Positions 10,568 to 20,628 of a DNA stretch of 64,000 nucleotides are shown here, one piece after another. Made by a program: the position numbers and the translations under genes. Position 1 is the first letter of the stretch; every line of letters starts with the position of its first letter. Source of the DNA: Nocardia brasiliensis (GTDB lineage Bacteria; Actinomycetota; Actinomycetes; Mycobacteriales; Mycobacteriaceae); the NCBI RefSeq assembly GCF_011801125.1, contig NZ_CP046171.1:6262001-6326000 (forward strand). The letters run 5' to 3'. The notes beneath the pieces were generated by a model. That model saw only the letters and a program-made list of their open reading frames with translations. It had not been told where the DNA came from and ran no database searches.

Positions 10568-11134
10568 TCAGCCGTTGGCGCTGCGCCTGCCGCCGAATCG
10601 GGTCGCGGCGACGAGATCTTCACGGCCGCGCGCGACCCGCGAACGCACCGTGCCGACGGGACAGCCGCACACGGCGGCGGCCTCGGCGTAGGACAGGCCG
10701 AGCACCTGGGTGAGCACCAGCGCCTCGCGGCGTTCCGGGGCGAGATCGTCGAGCAGCAGGTTGAGTTCGACGATCTCGGCAAGGCCGTCGCGCCGGGACA
10801 CCTGTCGATCGGCCGCGGCCGCCCAGTCCACGCCATGCACGATCTTCGGCCGGGCCACCGCCATCCGCACCTGATCGACCACCACCCGGCGCGCGATGGA
10901 CAGCAACCAGGTGCGGGCACTGGCGCGACCTTCGAACCGCTTGATGCTGCCGAGCGCGCGCAGGTAGGTCTCCTGAGTGAGGTCGTCGGCGCGACCGACC
11001 TCGGTCAGGTGAGCGAGCAGCCGCCACACGTCCTTCTGCGTGGCGCGGATGAAACCCTCCAGCGCCCGCCGGTCGCCGCGAGCCGCCGCCAATGCCAGGC
11101 GGGTGGTCTCGTCGTCCTCGGCGGGGGTGGGCAT
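10568..11134 (-). CDS. sigC: ECF RNA polymerase sigma factor, SigC-like
   Basis: A 188-residue ECF sigma factor. Region 2 contains DDLTQETYLRAL and region 4 contains LGLSYAEAAAVCGCPVGTVRSRVARG. These segments, the ALEGFIRATQKDVWR opening and the length resemble M. tuberculosis SigC (about 185 aa), as remembered. In M. tuberculosis SigC has been linked to control of the nrp isonitrile lipopeptide operon and copper acquisition, which fits this neighbourhood. It is divergent from a zinc-finger membrane protein (start-to-start gap 90 bp), an arrangement often seen for sigma/anti-sigma pairs. No promoter with the SigC consensus could be assigned with confidence. Confidence 0.82.
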   Translation of the reverse strand: MPTPAEDDETTRLALAAARGDRRALEGFIRATQKDVWRLLAHLTEVGRADDLTQETYLRALGSIKRFEGRASARTWLLSIARRVVVDQVRMAVARPKIVHGVDWAAAADRQVSRRDGLAEIVELNLLLDDLAPERREALVLTQVLGLSYAEAAAVCGCPVGTVRSRVARGREDLVAATRFGGRRSANG

Positions 11135-11224
11135 GAGTTGAACAATAACCGCCGCCACGGCGGGCCCGACAACCGGCGAGCAACCCCGGGGAACTTCGGC
11201 GACCCGGTAGACGACAATCTGGGC

Positions 11225-11989
11225 GTGGAGTGCAAAGTGTGCCGGACAGCCCTGTCCGCCCGGATCGACGGGGAACGCGAAACCGTTCCAGCGGCGCGGG
11301 TGGACGAGCATCTGGAGCAGTGCGGCGAGTGCTGTTCCTGGTACGTCGCCGCCGTCGAGACCTCGAAACGGCTGCGTGACACCGCGTCGTACGCGCCGGA
11401 CCTGACCGCCGCGATCTTCGCCGCCGCCGAGCTGGAGCCACCGGCAGGCGCGCGGCTGTCGCGGTGGCGCGCCGCGGTGGCCGGGACCCGCGGTGTCACG
11501 TTCACCACACCGGCCGCGGCGGCCCGCCTCGCGCTCGGGGTGCTCGGTGTCCTGCAGTGCGCGCTCGGCCTGGTCCAGCTCGCCGGGATCGACTTCGGCA
11601 TGAGCCATCACCACGGCGCCGAGATGAGCAGGCATCTGCTCAACGAGAGCACCGCGTGGAGCCTGGCCATCGGCATCGGGTTCATCTACTGCGCGCTGCG
11701 GCCGCACGCGGCGTCCGGGGTCCTGCCGGTGCTCGGCGTGCTGGTCGCCGCGCTCAGCGCGTTCGTCGTCGCCGACCTGTACTCCGGTGTGGTGCCGATC
11801 TCGCGCGTGCTCTCGCACGGGGTGCTGGTGGTCGCACTGGCCCTGGTCGTCGTGGTGCACCGCACCCGCCGCCCGACCACCTCGCCACCCACCAGCGATC
11901 GGGCGCCCGCCGATCTGGTGCTGCCGCCGGGCGCCCAGTTCGGCCGTCGCCTCGGCCACCTGCACGCCACCCAAGATCCCGCCGCGTGA
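11225..11989 (+). CDS. Zinc-finger (zf-HC2) membrane protein, possible SigC anti-sigma factor
   Basis: A 254-residue protein with an N-terminal zinc finger (CKVC near residues 3-6, then HLEQCGEC) in the spacing of anti-sigma factors, followed by about four to five transmembrane segments. It resembles a widespread actinobacterial zf-HC2/DUF2275-type family that I believe includes M. tuberculosis Rv0093c. Between the first two hydrophobic stretches lies a His/Met-rich loop, [13 protein letters not shown], that could bind copper. GTG 11225 directly precedes the first zinc ligand. It is divergent from the sigma gene and 13 nt upstream of the copper ATPase, so it probably shares a transcript with it. 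The anti-sigma role is inferred from domain and position. Confidence 0.72.
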   Translation: MECKVCRTALSARIDGERETVPAARVDEHLEQCGECCSWYVAAVETSKRLRDTASYAPDLTAAIFAAAELEPPAGARLSRWRAAVAGTRGVTFTTPAAAARLALGVLGVLQCALGLVQLAGIDFGMSHHHGAEMSRHLLNESTAWSLAIGIGFIYCALRPHAASGVLPVLGVLVAALSAFVVADLYSGVVPISRVLSHGVLVVALALVVVVHRTRRPTTSPPTSDRAPADLVLPPGAQFGRRLGHLHATQDPAA

Positions 11990-12002
11990 TGAACGGACTT
12001 TC

Positions 12003-14279
12003 ATGACCATCGAGCTCGACCAGCTTCGACCCGATCAGCCTGCCGCCGCACCCGCTCGCATCTCGCTCGCCGTCACCGGCATGAGCTGCGCGGCGTGCGC
12101 GAACCGGATCGAACGCAAACTCAACAAGGTCGACGGTGTGACCGCCTCGGTGAACTACGCCACCGGCATCGCCACCATCGACGCCGCCGAAGGTGTTGTC
12201 GCCGAACAGCTCTGCGCCGAGATCGACGCGATCGGCTTCGGCGCGTCGCCGGTGACCGACCGGGCCGAGGCGATCAGCGCGGCGCCCGAGGACGCGGAGG
12301 TCAGCAGCCTGCTGCGCAGGCTGGTGGTCGCGCTGATGGTGTTCTTCCCGCTAGCCGATCTGTCGGTGATGTTCGCCACCATCCCCTCGACCCGGTTCAC
12401 CGGCTGGCAGGTGGTGCTCACGGTGCTGGCGCTGCCCGTGGTGGTCTGGTCGGCGGCGCCGTTCCATCGCAAGGCACTGGCCAACGCCAAAGCCGGTGCG
12501 GCGAGCATGGACACGCTGGTCTCGGTCGGCGTGCTCACCGCGACGCTGTGGTCGCTGGACACGATGTTCCTGCACCCGAATCGCTCCGGCCCCGCACCCG
12601 ACGGCGTCTGGGCGGCGATCTGGTCGAGTGACGCGATCTACCTCGAGGTCGCGGCGGGCGTCACCGCATTCGTCTTGGCGGGCCGGTATTTCGAGGCCAA
12701 GGCCAAGCGTTCGGCGGGCAGCGCACTGCGGGCGCTGGCCGCGCTCGGCGCCCGTGAGGTGACGGTGCTGACCCGCGACGGCCGCGAAATGCGCGTCCCG
12801 ATCGGCGAACTCGTCGAGGGCCAGCGCTTCGTGGTGCGCCCCGGCGAGACCATCGCCACCGACGGCCTTGTGGTGTCGGGTGAGTCGAGTGTCGACGCCA
12901 GCGCGATGACGGGTGAGTCCATCCCGGTCGACGTGCACCCTGGGCTCGCGGTGATCGGCGGCACCACCGCGCTCACCGGCAGGCTCATCGTGGAAGCCGC
13001 GGCGGTGGGCGCGGATACGAAGCTGTCGGGCATGATCCGGCTCGTCGAGCAGGCCCAGACCGGCAAGGCGCGCATGCAGCGCATCGCCGATCGGGTCTCG
13101 TCGGTGTTCGTGCCGTTCGTATTCCTGATCACCGCGCTGACCTTCGCGATCTGGCTGATCGCCGGTGCGGGCGCCGACCGTGCCGGCGCCGCCGCGCTGG
13201 CGGTGCTGGTGGTGGCCTGCCCGTGCGCGCTCGGCCTTGCCATCCCGACCGCGCTGATGGTGGCCTCGGGACGCGGTGCGCAGCTGGGCATTTTCATCAA
13301 GGGGCACCAGGCGCTGGAGGCCACCCGCGACGTGGACACCGTGGTGCTGGACAAGACCGGCACCGTGACCAACGGCGCGATGAGCGTCGTCGCGGTCCTC
13401 GCGCACGGGCCAGGCACCGAAGCCGAGGTGCTGCGCTCGGCCGGTGCGGTGGAGGCGGCCTCGGAGCACGCGGTCGCCGCCGCGATCACCCGCTACGCGC
13501 GCGATCAGCTCGGCGACGAGCTGCCCGCGGTCGAATCCTTCGAAGCGCTACCGGGTCTGGGCGCGCGCGGCGTGGTCGATGGCCGCTCGGTGCTGGTCGG
13601 CCGGGCTCGGCTGTTCAGCGATCAGGGCATCGAGATCCCGCAGGAGTCGCAGCGGGCGGTGCGCGGGCAGGAGAAGTCCGGGCGCACCGTGGTTCTGGTG
13701 GCGATCGATGGCACCGTGGTGGCCGTCGTCGCGGTGGCCGACACCGTCAAGCAGAGCGCGGCGGCCGCGATCGCCCGGCTGCATCGGCTCGGGCTGCGGG
13801 TACTGATGTTCACCGGCGACAACGCCTTCGCCGCGCAGGCGGTGGCCGACGAGATCGGCATCGACGAGGTTGTCGCCGAACTGCTTCCGGAGGGCAAGGT
13901 CGACCTGATCGCCCGCATGCAGGAGCGGGGGCACCGGGTGGTGATGGTCGGCGACGGCATCAACGACGGCGCGGCGCTGGCCACCGCCGACCTCGGCATG
14001 GCGATCGGCGCCGGCACCGATGTCGCGATCGCGGCCGCCGACGTCATCCTGGTCCGGGAGGATCTCGGCGCGGTCGCCGACGCGATCGAGCTGGCGCACG
14101 CCACGCTGCGCACGATCAAGGGCAACCTGGTGTGGGCGTTCGGCTACAACGTGCTCGCCATTCCCGTTGCCGCGCTCGGCCTGCTGAACCCACTGATCGC
14201 GGGCGCGGCCATGGCGTTCTCGTCGTTCTTCGTGGTGTCGAACAGCCTGCGGCTGCGCAAGGTGCGCTTCGCGCGCTGA
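12003..14279 (+). CDS. ctpB: Copper-transporting P1B-type ATPase (CtpB/CopA-like)
   Basis: A 758-residue heavy-metal ATPase. The N-terminal HMA domain has MSCAAC (C29 and C32); TGES marks the actuator domain; the membrane metal site is CPC at 406-408; the phosphorylated aspartate is D450 in DKTGT; GDGIND is near the end of the P-domain. YN in the seventh helix and MAFSS in the eighth complete the Cu(I)-type (P1B-1) signature. It moves Cu(I) across the membrane, either to detoxify or to supply extracytoplasmic cuproproteins. It sits 13 nt after the zinc-finger protein and converges on the CopD-CtaG gene. M. tuberculosis ctpB (Rv0103c) is likewise beside Rv0102, next to nrp. Confidence 0.93.
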   Translation: MTIELDQLRPDQPAAAPARISLAVTGMSCAACANRIERKLNKVDGVTASVNYATGIATIDAAEGVVAEQLCAEIDAIGFGASPVTDRAEAISAAPEDAEVSSLLRRLVVALMVFFPLADLSVMFATIPSTRFTGWQVVLTVLALPVVVWSAAPFHRKALANAKAGAASMDTLVSVGVLTATLWSLDTMFLHPNRSGPAPDGVWAAIWSSDAIYLEVAAGVTAFVLAGRYFEAKAKRSAGSALRALAALGAREVTVLTRDGREMRVPIGELVEGQRFVVRPGETIATDGLVVSGESSVDASAMTGESIPVDVHPGLAVIGGTTALTGRLIVEAAAVGADTKLSGMIRLVEQAQTGKARMQRIADRVSSVFVPFVFLITALTFAIWLIAGAGADRAGAAALAVLVVACPCALGLAIPTALMVASGRGAQLGIFIKGHQALEATRDVDTVVLDKTGTVTNGAMSVVAVLAHGPGTEAEVLRSAGAVEAASEHAVAAAITRYARDQLGDELPAVESFEALPGLGARGVVDGRSVLVGRARLFSDQGIEIPQESQRAVRGQEKSGRTVVLVAIDGTVVAVVAVADTVKQSAAAAIARLHRLGLRVLMFTGDNAFAAQAVADEIGIDEVVAELLPEGKVDLIARMQERGHRVVMVGDGINDGAALATADLGMAIGAGTDVAIAAADVILVREDLGAVADAIELAHATLRTIKGNLVWAFGYNVLAIPVAALGLLNPLIAGAAMAFSSFFVVSNSLRLRKVRFAR

Positions 14280-14310
14280 GCCCGAACGGATTTCGCCGAT
14301 CCGGCCGGGC

Positions 14311-16281
14311 TCAACGCCGGGACTGGGCCAACTTCTCCAGCATCGCGTTGTAGGCCTCGAGGTCCGAGTCCTGGTATTCGTCGTCCTTGCGGTCGGTGCG
14401 TACCGCGGTGCGGCGGTCCTGTGCCGCCCACTGGGTCAGCAGCGCGCCGACCACGAGCAGCACCGGGACCTCGCCGGAGACCCAGGCGATGCCGCCGCCC
14501 ATCCGCTGATCGGCGAGCAGGTCGATGTGCCACGGCAGCTGCAGATTGGTGTAGAAGCGCGAGCCGATGACCGTGTTCATCGACATCACGGCGACGCCGA
14601 AGAACGCGTGGAAAGGCATGACCGCGAACAACACACCGAGCCTGCCCAGATGCGGCAGCCGGCGCGGGCCGGGATCGATGCCGATGATGCCCCAGTAGTA
14701 GAGGTAGCCGACGAGCAGGAAGTGCACGTTCATCAGCACGTGCCCCCAGTGGTAGCGGATGAGGCTCTCGAACAGCGGGGTGAAATACAGGCCGTAGAGC
14801 GAGATCACGAACAGGGTGAGCGCCGTCGCGGGGTGCGCGATGATCGCGGTCGGCCGCGAATGCAGCAGGGCCAGCACCCATTCGCGGACGCCGTGCACCG
14901 CCCCGCGCTTGGCCGCGGGGACCGCGCGCAGCAGCAGGGTCACCGGCGCGCCGAGCACCAGCAGCACGGGCACGAACATGTTCAAGGCCATGTGCGTGAT
15001 CATGTGCATGCTGAACATGGCGAAGCCGTAGGTGCCGATGCCGGAGGAGGTCGCGATGAGCAGCGCGACACAACCGCTCACCCAGGACAGCGTGCGCCAC
15101 CGCGACCACGCGTCCCCCCGCCGCCGCAGGCGCACCACGCCGAGCACGTACAGCACGATCCCGGCCACCGCCGCTGACCCGAGCACCAGGTCGAACCGCC
15201 ACTGGGTCAGCAGCCGCAGGGCGTTCGGGGGATCGAACAGATCGAAGCCGAGGAACACCTCCTGCGCGGTGAACGATCGATCGGCGAAGGCGGGCGCGGG
15301 CTGTACCGCCATGGCCACCGTCGCGCCGAGCGCCACCGCGGAAAGCGCCGCGCCGCAGGCGATCATCAGCCAGGTCCGGGCGGTGGGCGCCGCCGCCCGG
15401 CCCGCGCGCGTGCCGATCGCGAGTCCGACGCCGATCGCGCCGACCAGCAGCGCCAGCCTGCCGTAACCGGTGCTGAACACGGCAGGCCAGGGCAGCAGGA
15501 TCAGCCACAGCACCAGGCCGCTCAGCGCGGCGGCGAGCACGCACAGCAGCGTGATGAGCGCACCGCGGCGCACCGCCGTGCCCACGTGTTCGCCTTGCCT
15601 GCGTACGTGTTCGGCGACACACCAGAGCAGGCCGGGCAGCACCGAGACGGCCAGTTGGAAGATGATCATCGCGCCGGTGCCGTAGTCGTGGTTCGGGCCC
15701 TCGCCCGCGTTCCCGACCAGCGCGGGCGGCAGCACGGCGATCCCCGCCACCAGCAGCAACACCGCGGCGCCGTTCCAGGACAACAGGATTCGCGCGCCCA
15801 GCGTCACCACCGCGGCGAGCACGGCGACCACGATCCAGGCCTTCGGCTTCTCGCCGGCATCGATGAGCGCGCCCAACGCCCCCAGCCGGAAGAGGTTCGA
15901 CACCGTCATGCCGCCGATATTCGCCGCGGTCACCGGGATGAGCACCAGCGCGGACACCAGCCAGACCAGCCCGGCCCGCTCGGCCAGCCGCAGTCCGGCG
16001 TACCCGTCGACATCGAAGCGGCCGCGGCCGGTCACCGCGGTGCAGCACACCGCGTAGACCAGCGCGCCGAGCGCGGTCGCGCCCGCGAGGGCGGCGGCGA
16101 CCCGCAGCAGCACGTAGCCGAGGACATCGGCGAAACCGGGGTAGGCGATGCCCGCCGCTCGATAGGGCAGCTCACCCGCCTCGAGCACCGAGCCGAGCAC
16201 GACGGCGAGCGACACGATCGCGGCGGCGAGCCAGACCAGGTGGACTATCGAGCGTTTCACCTGCACGTTGAAGTCCACCAT
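14311..16281 (-). CDS. CopD-CtaG fusion membrane protein (Rv0102-like)
   Basis: A 656-residue polytopic protein. The N-terminal half (to about residue 330) resembles the CopD copper-import family. The C-terminal half resembles CtaG, the caa3-oxidase assembly factor, with histidine- and methionine-rich helices such as MFSMHMITHMALNMF and LMNVHFLLVGYLYYWG. About fourteen or more membrane spans are visible, ending in a charged cytoplasmic tail. It would import copper and/or deliver it to cytochrome oxidase during assembly. Size and fusion order match Rv0102 (about 660 aa), which lies between nrp and ctpB in M. tuberculosis. A ctaD gene lies just beyond. Confidence 0.88.
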   Translation of the reverse strand: MVDFNVQVKRSIVHLVWLAAAIVSLAVVLGSVLEAGELPYRAAGIAYPGFADVLGYVLLRVAAALAGATALGALVYAVCCTAVTGRGRFDVDGYAGLRLAERAGLVWLVSALVLIPVTAANIGGMTVSNLFRLGALGALIDAGEKPKAWIVVAVLAAVVTLGARILLSWNGAAVLLLVAGIAVLPPALVGNAGEGPNHDYGTGAMIIFQLAVSVLPGLLWCVAEHVRRQGEHVGTAVRRGALITLLCVLAAALSGLVLWLILLPWPAVFSTGYGRLALLVGAIGVGLAIGTRAGRAAAPTARTWLMIACGAALSAVALGATVAMAVQPAPAFADRSFTAQEVFLGFDLFDPPNALRLLTQWRFDLVLGSAAVAGIVLYVLGVVRLRRRGDAWSRWRTLSWVSGCVALLIATSSGIGTYGFAMFSMHMITHMALNMFVPVLLVLGAPVTLLLRAVPAAKRGAVHGVREWVLALLHSRPTAIIAHPATALTLFVISLYGLYFTPLFESLIRYHWGHVLMNVHFLLVGYLYYWGIIGIDPGPRRLPHLGRLGVLFAVMPFHAFFGVAVMSMNTVIGSRFYTNLQLPWHIDLLADQRMGGGIAWVSGEVPVLLVVGALLTQWAAQDRRTAVRTDRKDDEYQDSDLEAYNAMLEKLAQSRR

Positions 16282-16727
16282 CCTCTGAGAAGTCCACGCA
16301 CCTACAACAGGTCTCGCTGGACCGGTCGGATACGAGGAAGGGAAAGTTCCGGCAGCGCGCCAAGTATGAGTCAGGTCACCGACGGCCCGGCAACCGGGCC
16401 GTCACGCCGCGTGGCAGCTCGTGCCGCGGCGTGCGCACGCCCCTGGCCGCAGGCACCATAGGTGGCCACCGCTACCCTGTGGTCCAGCGTCCCCCGCCGG
16501 GCCCCGCACCAGCTCGGCACTGTTCGGCCGCCCCGCATCGGTGCACGTACGCCGAGAGCATCGTTGTCGTTTCCTTCCGTCGTCCGGAAAACCGGACGAA
16601 ACGTTCCGGGTCGATGCAGCGACGAAGGGAGTGCGGTGTGCGCCGCAACAGCAGGCAATCGAACTCGCCGACCGCACAACGCTTCGGCGCGCGGCCCAGC
16701 GCGCCCACAATGGCCCCAGGGGGCCAG
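16282..16727. other. Intergenic region with a hairpin
   Basis: 446 bp between the divergent CopD-CtaG and 77-aa genes, with no convincing coding frame. It holds a 10-bp inverted repeat at 16381-16403 (GACGGCCCGG, 3-nt loop) without a T-run, so it is either a weak terminator-like structure or a regulatory site. It should carry the promoters for both flanking genes; none could be assigned. Confidence 0.5.
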
Positions 16728-16961
16728 ATGACCGATTGTGAGTACTACACCGTGGATCTCGACCAACTCGCTCGACCACTCGACGCCACATCGACCGACC
16801 ACGACATCACAGTGGCCGGCGCACTGTCCAGCCCGCTGCTGCGCAGATTGATCCATACCGCCGTCGGCCTGTCGACCGACTCGATCGATCTGCTGGCCAC
16901 CATGACCGATCGGCTGCGCTCCGTCGAAGGCATCATCATTCGCGACCCGCTCGAGCTCTGA
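16728..16961 (+). CDS. Small hypothetical protein (77 aa)
   Basis: A 77-residue acidic protein starting MTDCEYYTVDLDQL. ATG 16728 has CCAGGGGG a few bases upstream; an in-frame ATG at 16710 is an alternative. The sequence has no membrane segment or recognised motif. It is mostly predicted-helical, with a stretch LRRLIHTAVGLSTDSIDLLATMTDRLRSVEG reminiscent of short regulatory proteins, but no family is recognised. It lies on the same strand as ctaD, about 215 bp upstream. I treat it as a probable gene of unknown role. Confidence 0.5.
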   Translation: MTDCEYYTVDLDQLARPLDATSTDHDITVAGALSSPLLRRLIHTAVGLSTDSIDLLATMTDRLRSVEGIIIRDPLEL

Positions 16962-17177
16962 GCGTCCGCCGATGCGGTAGGCCGGTCACCGACCCGGTCC
17001 GCACGATCACACCCCTTGACAGCAAATGCCAAGCAAGAGCGCGGTTTTCGCAGGAGCGACGCTAATCTTCGGCAACGTTGATCAACGGCCCGCGCGCGAG
17101 CGCCGTCCCGTGGTTACGTTGAGGGAGGCCGGTCGTGCCGGCCGTAGATGAACCCCGGTTCGGAGGTGGCGGCGGCC

Positions 17178-18965
17178 GTGAGTGTGACGCAGACCGAACA
17201 ACTTCAGGCGACTCGGCCATATCCGGCACGAACCGGGCCGAAGGGTTCCTACCTCTGGAAGATGATCACGACCACCGATCCCAAGGTGCTCGGGGTCATG
17301 TATCTGGTCTCGGCGATGAGCTTCTTCTTCATCGGCGGCCTGATGGCGCTGCTGATGCGCGGCGAATTGGCCAGGCCCGGCCTGCAGTTCCTCTCGACCG
17401 AACAGTACAACCAGTTGTTCACCATGCACGGCACGATCATGCTGCTGTTCTACGCGACACCGATCGTGTTCGGTTTCGCGAATGCCGTGCTGCCCTTGCA
17501 GATCGGCGCGCCCGACGTGGCGTTTCCCCGGCTCAACGCGTTCAGCTACTGGCTGTATCTGTTCGGCGCGTCCATCGCGACCGCGGGCTTCCTCACCCCG
17601 GGCGGGCCCGCCGATTTCGGCTGGACCGGCTACACCCCGCTCAGCACCTTCGAGCACGCGCCGGGTGCGGGTGGTGACCTGTGGATCATGGGCTTGATCC
17701 TGTCCGGTCTCGGCACCATCCTCGGCGGCGTCAACATGATCACCACGATCATCTGCCTGCGCGCCCCCGGCATGATCATGTTCCGGATGCCGATCTTCAC
17801 CTGGAACATCCTGATCACCAGTATCCTTGTGCTGCTTGCCTTTCCGATCCTCACCGCGGCGCTGTTCGCGCTCGCGATCGACCGGCATCTCGGCGCGCAC
17901 ATCTACGACACCGCCAACGGCGGCGTGCTGCTGTGGCAGCACCTGTTCTGGTTCTTCGGCCATCCAGAGGTGTACATCGTGGCGCTGCCGTTCTTCGGCA
18001 TCGTGTCCGAGATCTTCCCGGTGTTCAGCCGCAAACCGCTGTTCGGTTACACCGCGCTGATCTACGCGACGATCGCGATCGGCGCGCTCTCGGTGGCGGT
18101 GTGGGCGCACCACATGTACGCCACGGGAGCGGTACTGCTGCCGTTCTTTTCGTTCATGACCTTCCTGATCGCGGTGCCGACCGGTGTGAAGTTCTTCAAC
18201 TGGATCGGCACCATGTGGCGCGGCCAGCTGACCTTCGAGACGCCGATGCTGTGGTCGCTCGGGTTTCTCGTGACCTTCCTCTTCGGTGGCCTGTCCGGTG
18301 TCATCCTGGCCTCGCCGCCGCTGGACTTTCATGTCACCGACTCGTATTTCGTGGTCGCGCACTTCCATTACGTGCTCTTCGGGACCATCGTGTTCGCCAC
18401 CTTCGCGGGTATCTATTTCTGGTTCCCGAAGATGACCGGAAGGATGATGGACGAACGCTTGGGCAAGTGGCACTTCTGGACCACCTTCGTCGGCTTCCAC
18501 CTCACCTTCCTGGTGCAGCACTGGCTGGGCAACGAAGGCATGCCGCGCCGCTACGCCGACTACCTGCCCGGCGACGGATTCACCGCGCTCAACACGGTTT
18601 CCACGATCGGCGCGCTCGTTCTCGGGGCCTCGATGCTGCCGTTCATCTGGAATGTGTTCAAGAGCTTCCGTTATGGCGAGGTCGTCACCGTGGACGATCC
18701 GTGGGGTTACGGCAATTCCCTCGAGTGGGCCACCACCTGCCCGCCGCCGCGGCACAACTTCTACGAGCTGCCGCGCATCCGGTCCGAGCGTCCGGCCTTC
18801 GAGCTGCACTACCCGCACATGGTCGAGCGGATGCGGGCCGAGTCGAGTGCCGGATGGGGCTCCGGGCATCGCGGCGGCAGTCAGATCGTCGAGGATCGCG
18901 CCGCGGCCGAACCGGTCGAGCTGACGAAGGCCGAACCGGATCGCGAGACCGGCAAGACCGACTGA
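17178..18965 (+). CDS. ctaD: Cytochrome c oxidase subunit I, aa3-type (CtaD)
   Basis: A 595-residue oxidase core subunit with twelve membrane spans. The low-spin heme histidine is in TMHGTIM; CuB and cross-linked Tyr are in HPEVY; the CuB His pair is in AHHMYATG; the heme ligands are in HFHYVLF. It reduces oxygen at the heme a3-CuB centre in the cytoplasmic membrane. GTG 17178 follows GGAGG (17162-17166) and matches the length of actinobacterial CtaD; an upstream in-frame ATG at 17148 lacks a ribosome site. TTGACA at 17015-17020 may be a -35 element. Other oxidase subunits are absent here, so this is a lone, possibly second, ctaD whose copper demand links it to the neighbouring copper genes. 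Confidence 0.95.
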   Translation: MSVTQTEQLQATRPYPARTGPKGSYLWKMITTTDPKVLGVMYLVSAMSFFFIGGLMALLMRGELARPGLQFLSTEQYNQLFTMHGTIMLLFYATPIVFGFANAVLPLQIGAPDVAFPRLNAFSYWLYLFGASIATAGFLTPGGPADFGWTGYTPLSTFEHAPGAGGDLWIMGLILSGLGTILGGVNMITTIICLRAPGMIMFRMPIFTWNILITSILVLLAFPILTAALFALAIDRHLGAHIYDTANGGVLLWQHLFWFFGHPEVYIVALPFFGIVSEIFPVFSRKPLFGYTALIYATIAIGALSVAVWAHHMYATGAVLLPFFSFMTFLIAVPTGVKFFNWIGTMWRGQLTFETPMLWSLGFLVTFLFGGLSGVILASPPLDFHVTDSYFVVAHFHYVLFGTIVFATFAGIYFWFPKMTGRMMDERLGKWHFWTTFVGFHLTFLVQHWLGNEGMPRRYADYLPGDGFTALNTVSTIGALVLGASMLPFIWNVFKSFRYGEVVTVDDPWGYGNSLEWATTCPPPRHNFYELPRIRSERPAFELHYPHMVERMRAESSAGWGSGHRGGSQIVEDRAAAEPVELTKAEPDRETGKTD

Positions 18966-18966
18966 A

Positions 18967-18997
18967 TGTTGCCGAATCGGCAACAAGGTTTGCCGAT
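18967..18997. promoter_or_regulatory. Overlapping palindromes after ctaD, probable operator
   Basis: TGTTGCCGA-A-TCGGCAACA is a perfect 9-1-9 palindrome (18967-18985). Its right half pairs again with TTGCCGAT at 18990-18997, giving ATCGGCAA-N6-TTGCCGAT. The one-base centre makes the first a poor RNA hairpin, so protein binding upstream of the methyltransferase is likelier; the second could act as a weak terminator for ctaD. Confidence 0.45.
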
Positions 18998-19025
18998 AAC
19001 GCCCCACGCGGGGATCGTGGGAACC

Positions 19026-19685
19026 ATGACCGAGACACACAGCCACGGCGCGGACGCACCCGAGGCCGGCAGCACCGTCGAGTTCTGGGAGAACTTCTAC
19101 CAGGAGCGCGAGCGCGTCTGGTCCGGCAATCCCAACTTCCTGCTGGTCCGGGAGATCACCGGGGTGCCGGCGGGCACCGCACTGGACCTGGGCTGCGCCG
19201 AGGGCGCCGACGCGATCTGGCTGGCACAGCACGGCTGGCGGGTCACCGGCGTCGACGTCGCCGAAACCGCGCTCGGCCGGGCCCGCGCCCATGCCGCCGA
19301 GCTCGGCGTCACCGGAATCACCTGGCAGCAGGTCGATCTCGCGCACTCGTTCCCCGAGGGCACCTTCGACCTGGTCTCCGCCCAGTACCTGCACTCACCG
19401 GTCGCGCACGCCGACGAACGCACGACCATCCTGTCCCGCGCCGCCGCGGCCGTCGCGCCCGGCGGGCTCCTGCTCATCGTGGGCCACGCCACCTGGCCGA
19501 GCTGGGTGAGCGAGCCCCCGGCCGATATCCACTTCCCCACCACCGCCGAGGTGCTCGCCGGGCTGCGGCTCGATCCGGCCGAATGGACCGTTGCGCGCGA
19601 CGAACTCGCCGAGCGCGATCAGCCGAGCCCCGAGGGCATGCCCGGCACCCGCAAGGACAACCTCCTGCTCATCCGTCGCCACTGA
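19026..19685 (+). CDS. SAM-dependent methyltransferase, TehB/thiopurine-type
   Basis: A 219-residue class I methyltransferase. The N-terminal FWENFYQERERVWSGNPN is typical of a common actinobacterial family; the SAM site is ALDLGCAEGADAIWLA followed by the acidic VTGVDVAE; motif IV is FDLVSAQYLHSP. Start 19026 is preferred over an in-frame ATG at 18966 because the latter begins inside the palindromic element. The substrate is unknown; relatives include tellurite/selenium and small-thiol methylases. It follows ctaD by 60 bp with regulatory palindromes between, so it may be independently controlled. Confidence 0.85.
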   Translation: MTETHSHGADAPEAGSTVEFWENFYQERERVWSGNPNFLLVREITGVPAGTALDLGCAEGADAIWLAQHGWRVTGVDVAETALGRARAHAAELGVTGITWQQVDLAHSFPEGTFDLVSAQYLHSPVAHADERTTILSRAAAAVAPGGLLLIVGHATWPSWVSEPPADIHFPTTAEVLAGLRLDPAEWTVARDELAERDQPSPEGMPGTRKDNLLLIRRH

Positions 19686-19848
19686 GCTGTTCGACCGATT
19701 CTCATCGCCGGTGATGCGCGACTGACCGCGCCCGCCCACCCGGTGGCCGCTGGTGGACGGCTCCACCCGGCATCGGGGGTGCGTCGTGAATCCCGTACTG
19801 GAAACCTCGGAATTGCCGGAGACGATGCCCGACCGGGGTGAGCGGGCG

Positions 19849-20628
19849 CTAAGGGTTCGTGGTGTGGGCGCTCGTCGTGGCGAGAATGGTGCGCGCCACC
19901 AGGGCCGGGTCGTCGAACATCGGGACGTGGCCGACGTCGGGCAGCACCGTGAACTCGGCCTGCGGCAGGCGCTCCCTGGCGATCTTGCCGTTGATCTCCG
20001 GCGGCAGGATGGCGTCGCGGCCCGACCACGCCAGCGTGATCGGGCACGGCAGCGGGTCCAGCGGCGCGATCTGTTCGTCGGTGGGCAGCAGATCGTCGAT
20101 GACCGTGCAGTCGAGCAGGTCGCGCGCGGCCTGTCCGACCACGCTCGGCGTCAATCGATCCGCACGGCAGGCGATATCGCTTAGACCGAGTCGGCGGACC
20201 AGCGGCACCTGCAGGGCGAGCGGCTGCACCGTGCGGGTGAGCCGGGTGAGCGCGGCCAGCCTGCGCAACTTCGTGACGCCGTCGGACTGCGCGTGCGTGC
20301 CCGCCGTCCAGAACCCGGCGGGCGACAACGCGCACACGCTGGCCGCCCGGCCGCGCCTGGCGAGTTCGATCGCGATCCAGCCGCCGAGCGAGTTGCCCGC
20401 CAGGTGCGGCCGATGCAGCCCGAACTCGTCCAGCATGCCTTCGATGCCATCGATGAGCTGGGCGACGGTGGCGGGATGACGCGTCACCGCCGGACCGCCC
20501 CGATGGCCGGGCGCGGTGAGCGCGAACACCTCGTGCCGCGGCGTCACCAGCGGAATGACCTCATCCCACGCCCTACCGGACATGGTGACGCCGTGGAGCA
20601 GAACAAGGGGTGACTTGCCGGAGGCCAT
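19849..20628 (-). CDS. Alpha/beta hydrolase
   Basis: A 259-residue alpha/beta-hydrolase fold protein. The oxyanion motif is LLHGVTMSG; the nucleophile is the Ser in GNSLGGW; the acid is Asp in WSGRDAILP; the catalytic His is in DVGHVPMFD. It has no signal peptide, so it is cytoplasmic. The start at 20628 is the only Met before the first beta strand. No pathway partner is evident: the neighbours are a methyltransferase and a sensor kinase on the opposite strand. The substrate is unknown; esters or C-C ring-fission products are typical for the family. Confidence 0.85.
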   Translation of the reverse strand: MASGKSPLVLLHGVTMSGRAWDEVIPLVTPRHEVFALTAPGHRGGPAVTRHPATVAQLIDGIEGMLDEFGLHRPHLAGNSLGGWIAIELARRGRAASVCALSPAGFWTAGTHAQSDGVTKLRRLAALTRLTRTVQPLALQVPLVRRLGLSDIACRADRLTPSVVGQAARDLLDCTVIDDLLPTDEQIAPLDPLPCPITLAWSGRDAILPPEINGKIARERLPQAEFTVLPDVGHVPMFDDPALVARTILATTSAHTTNP

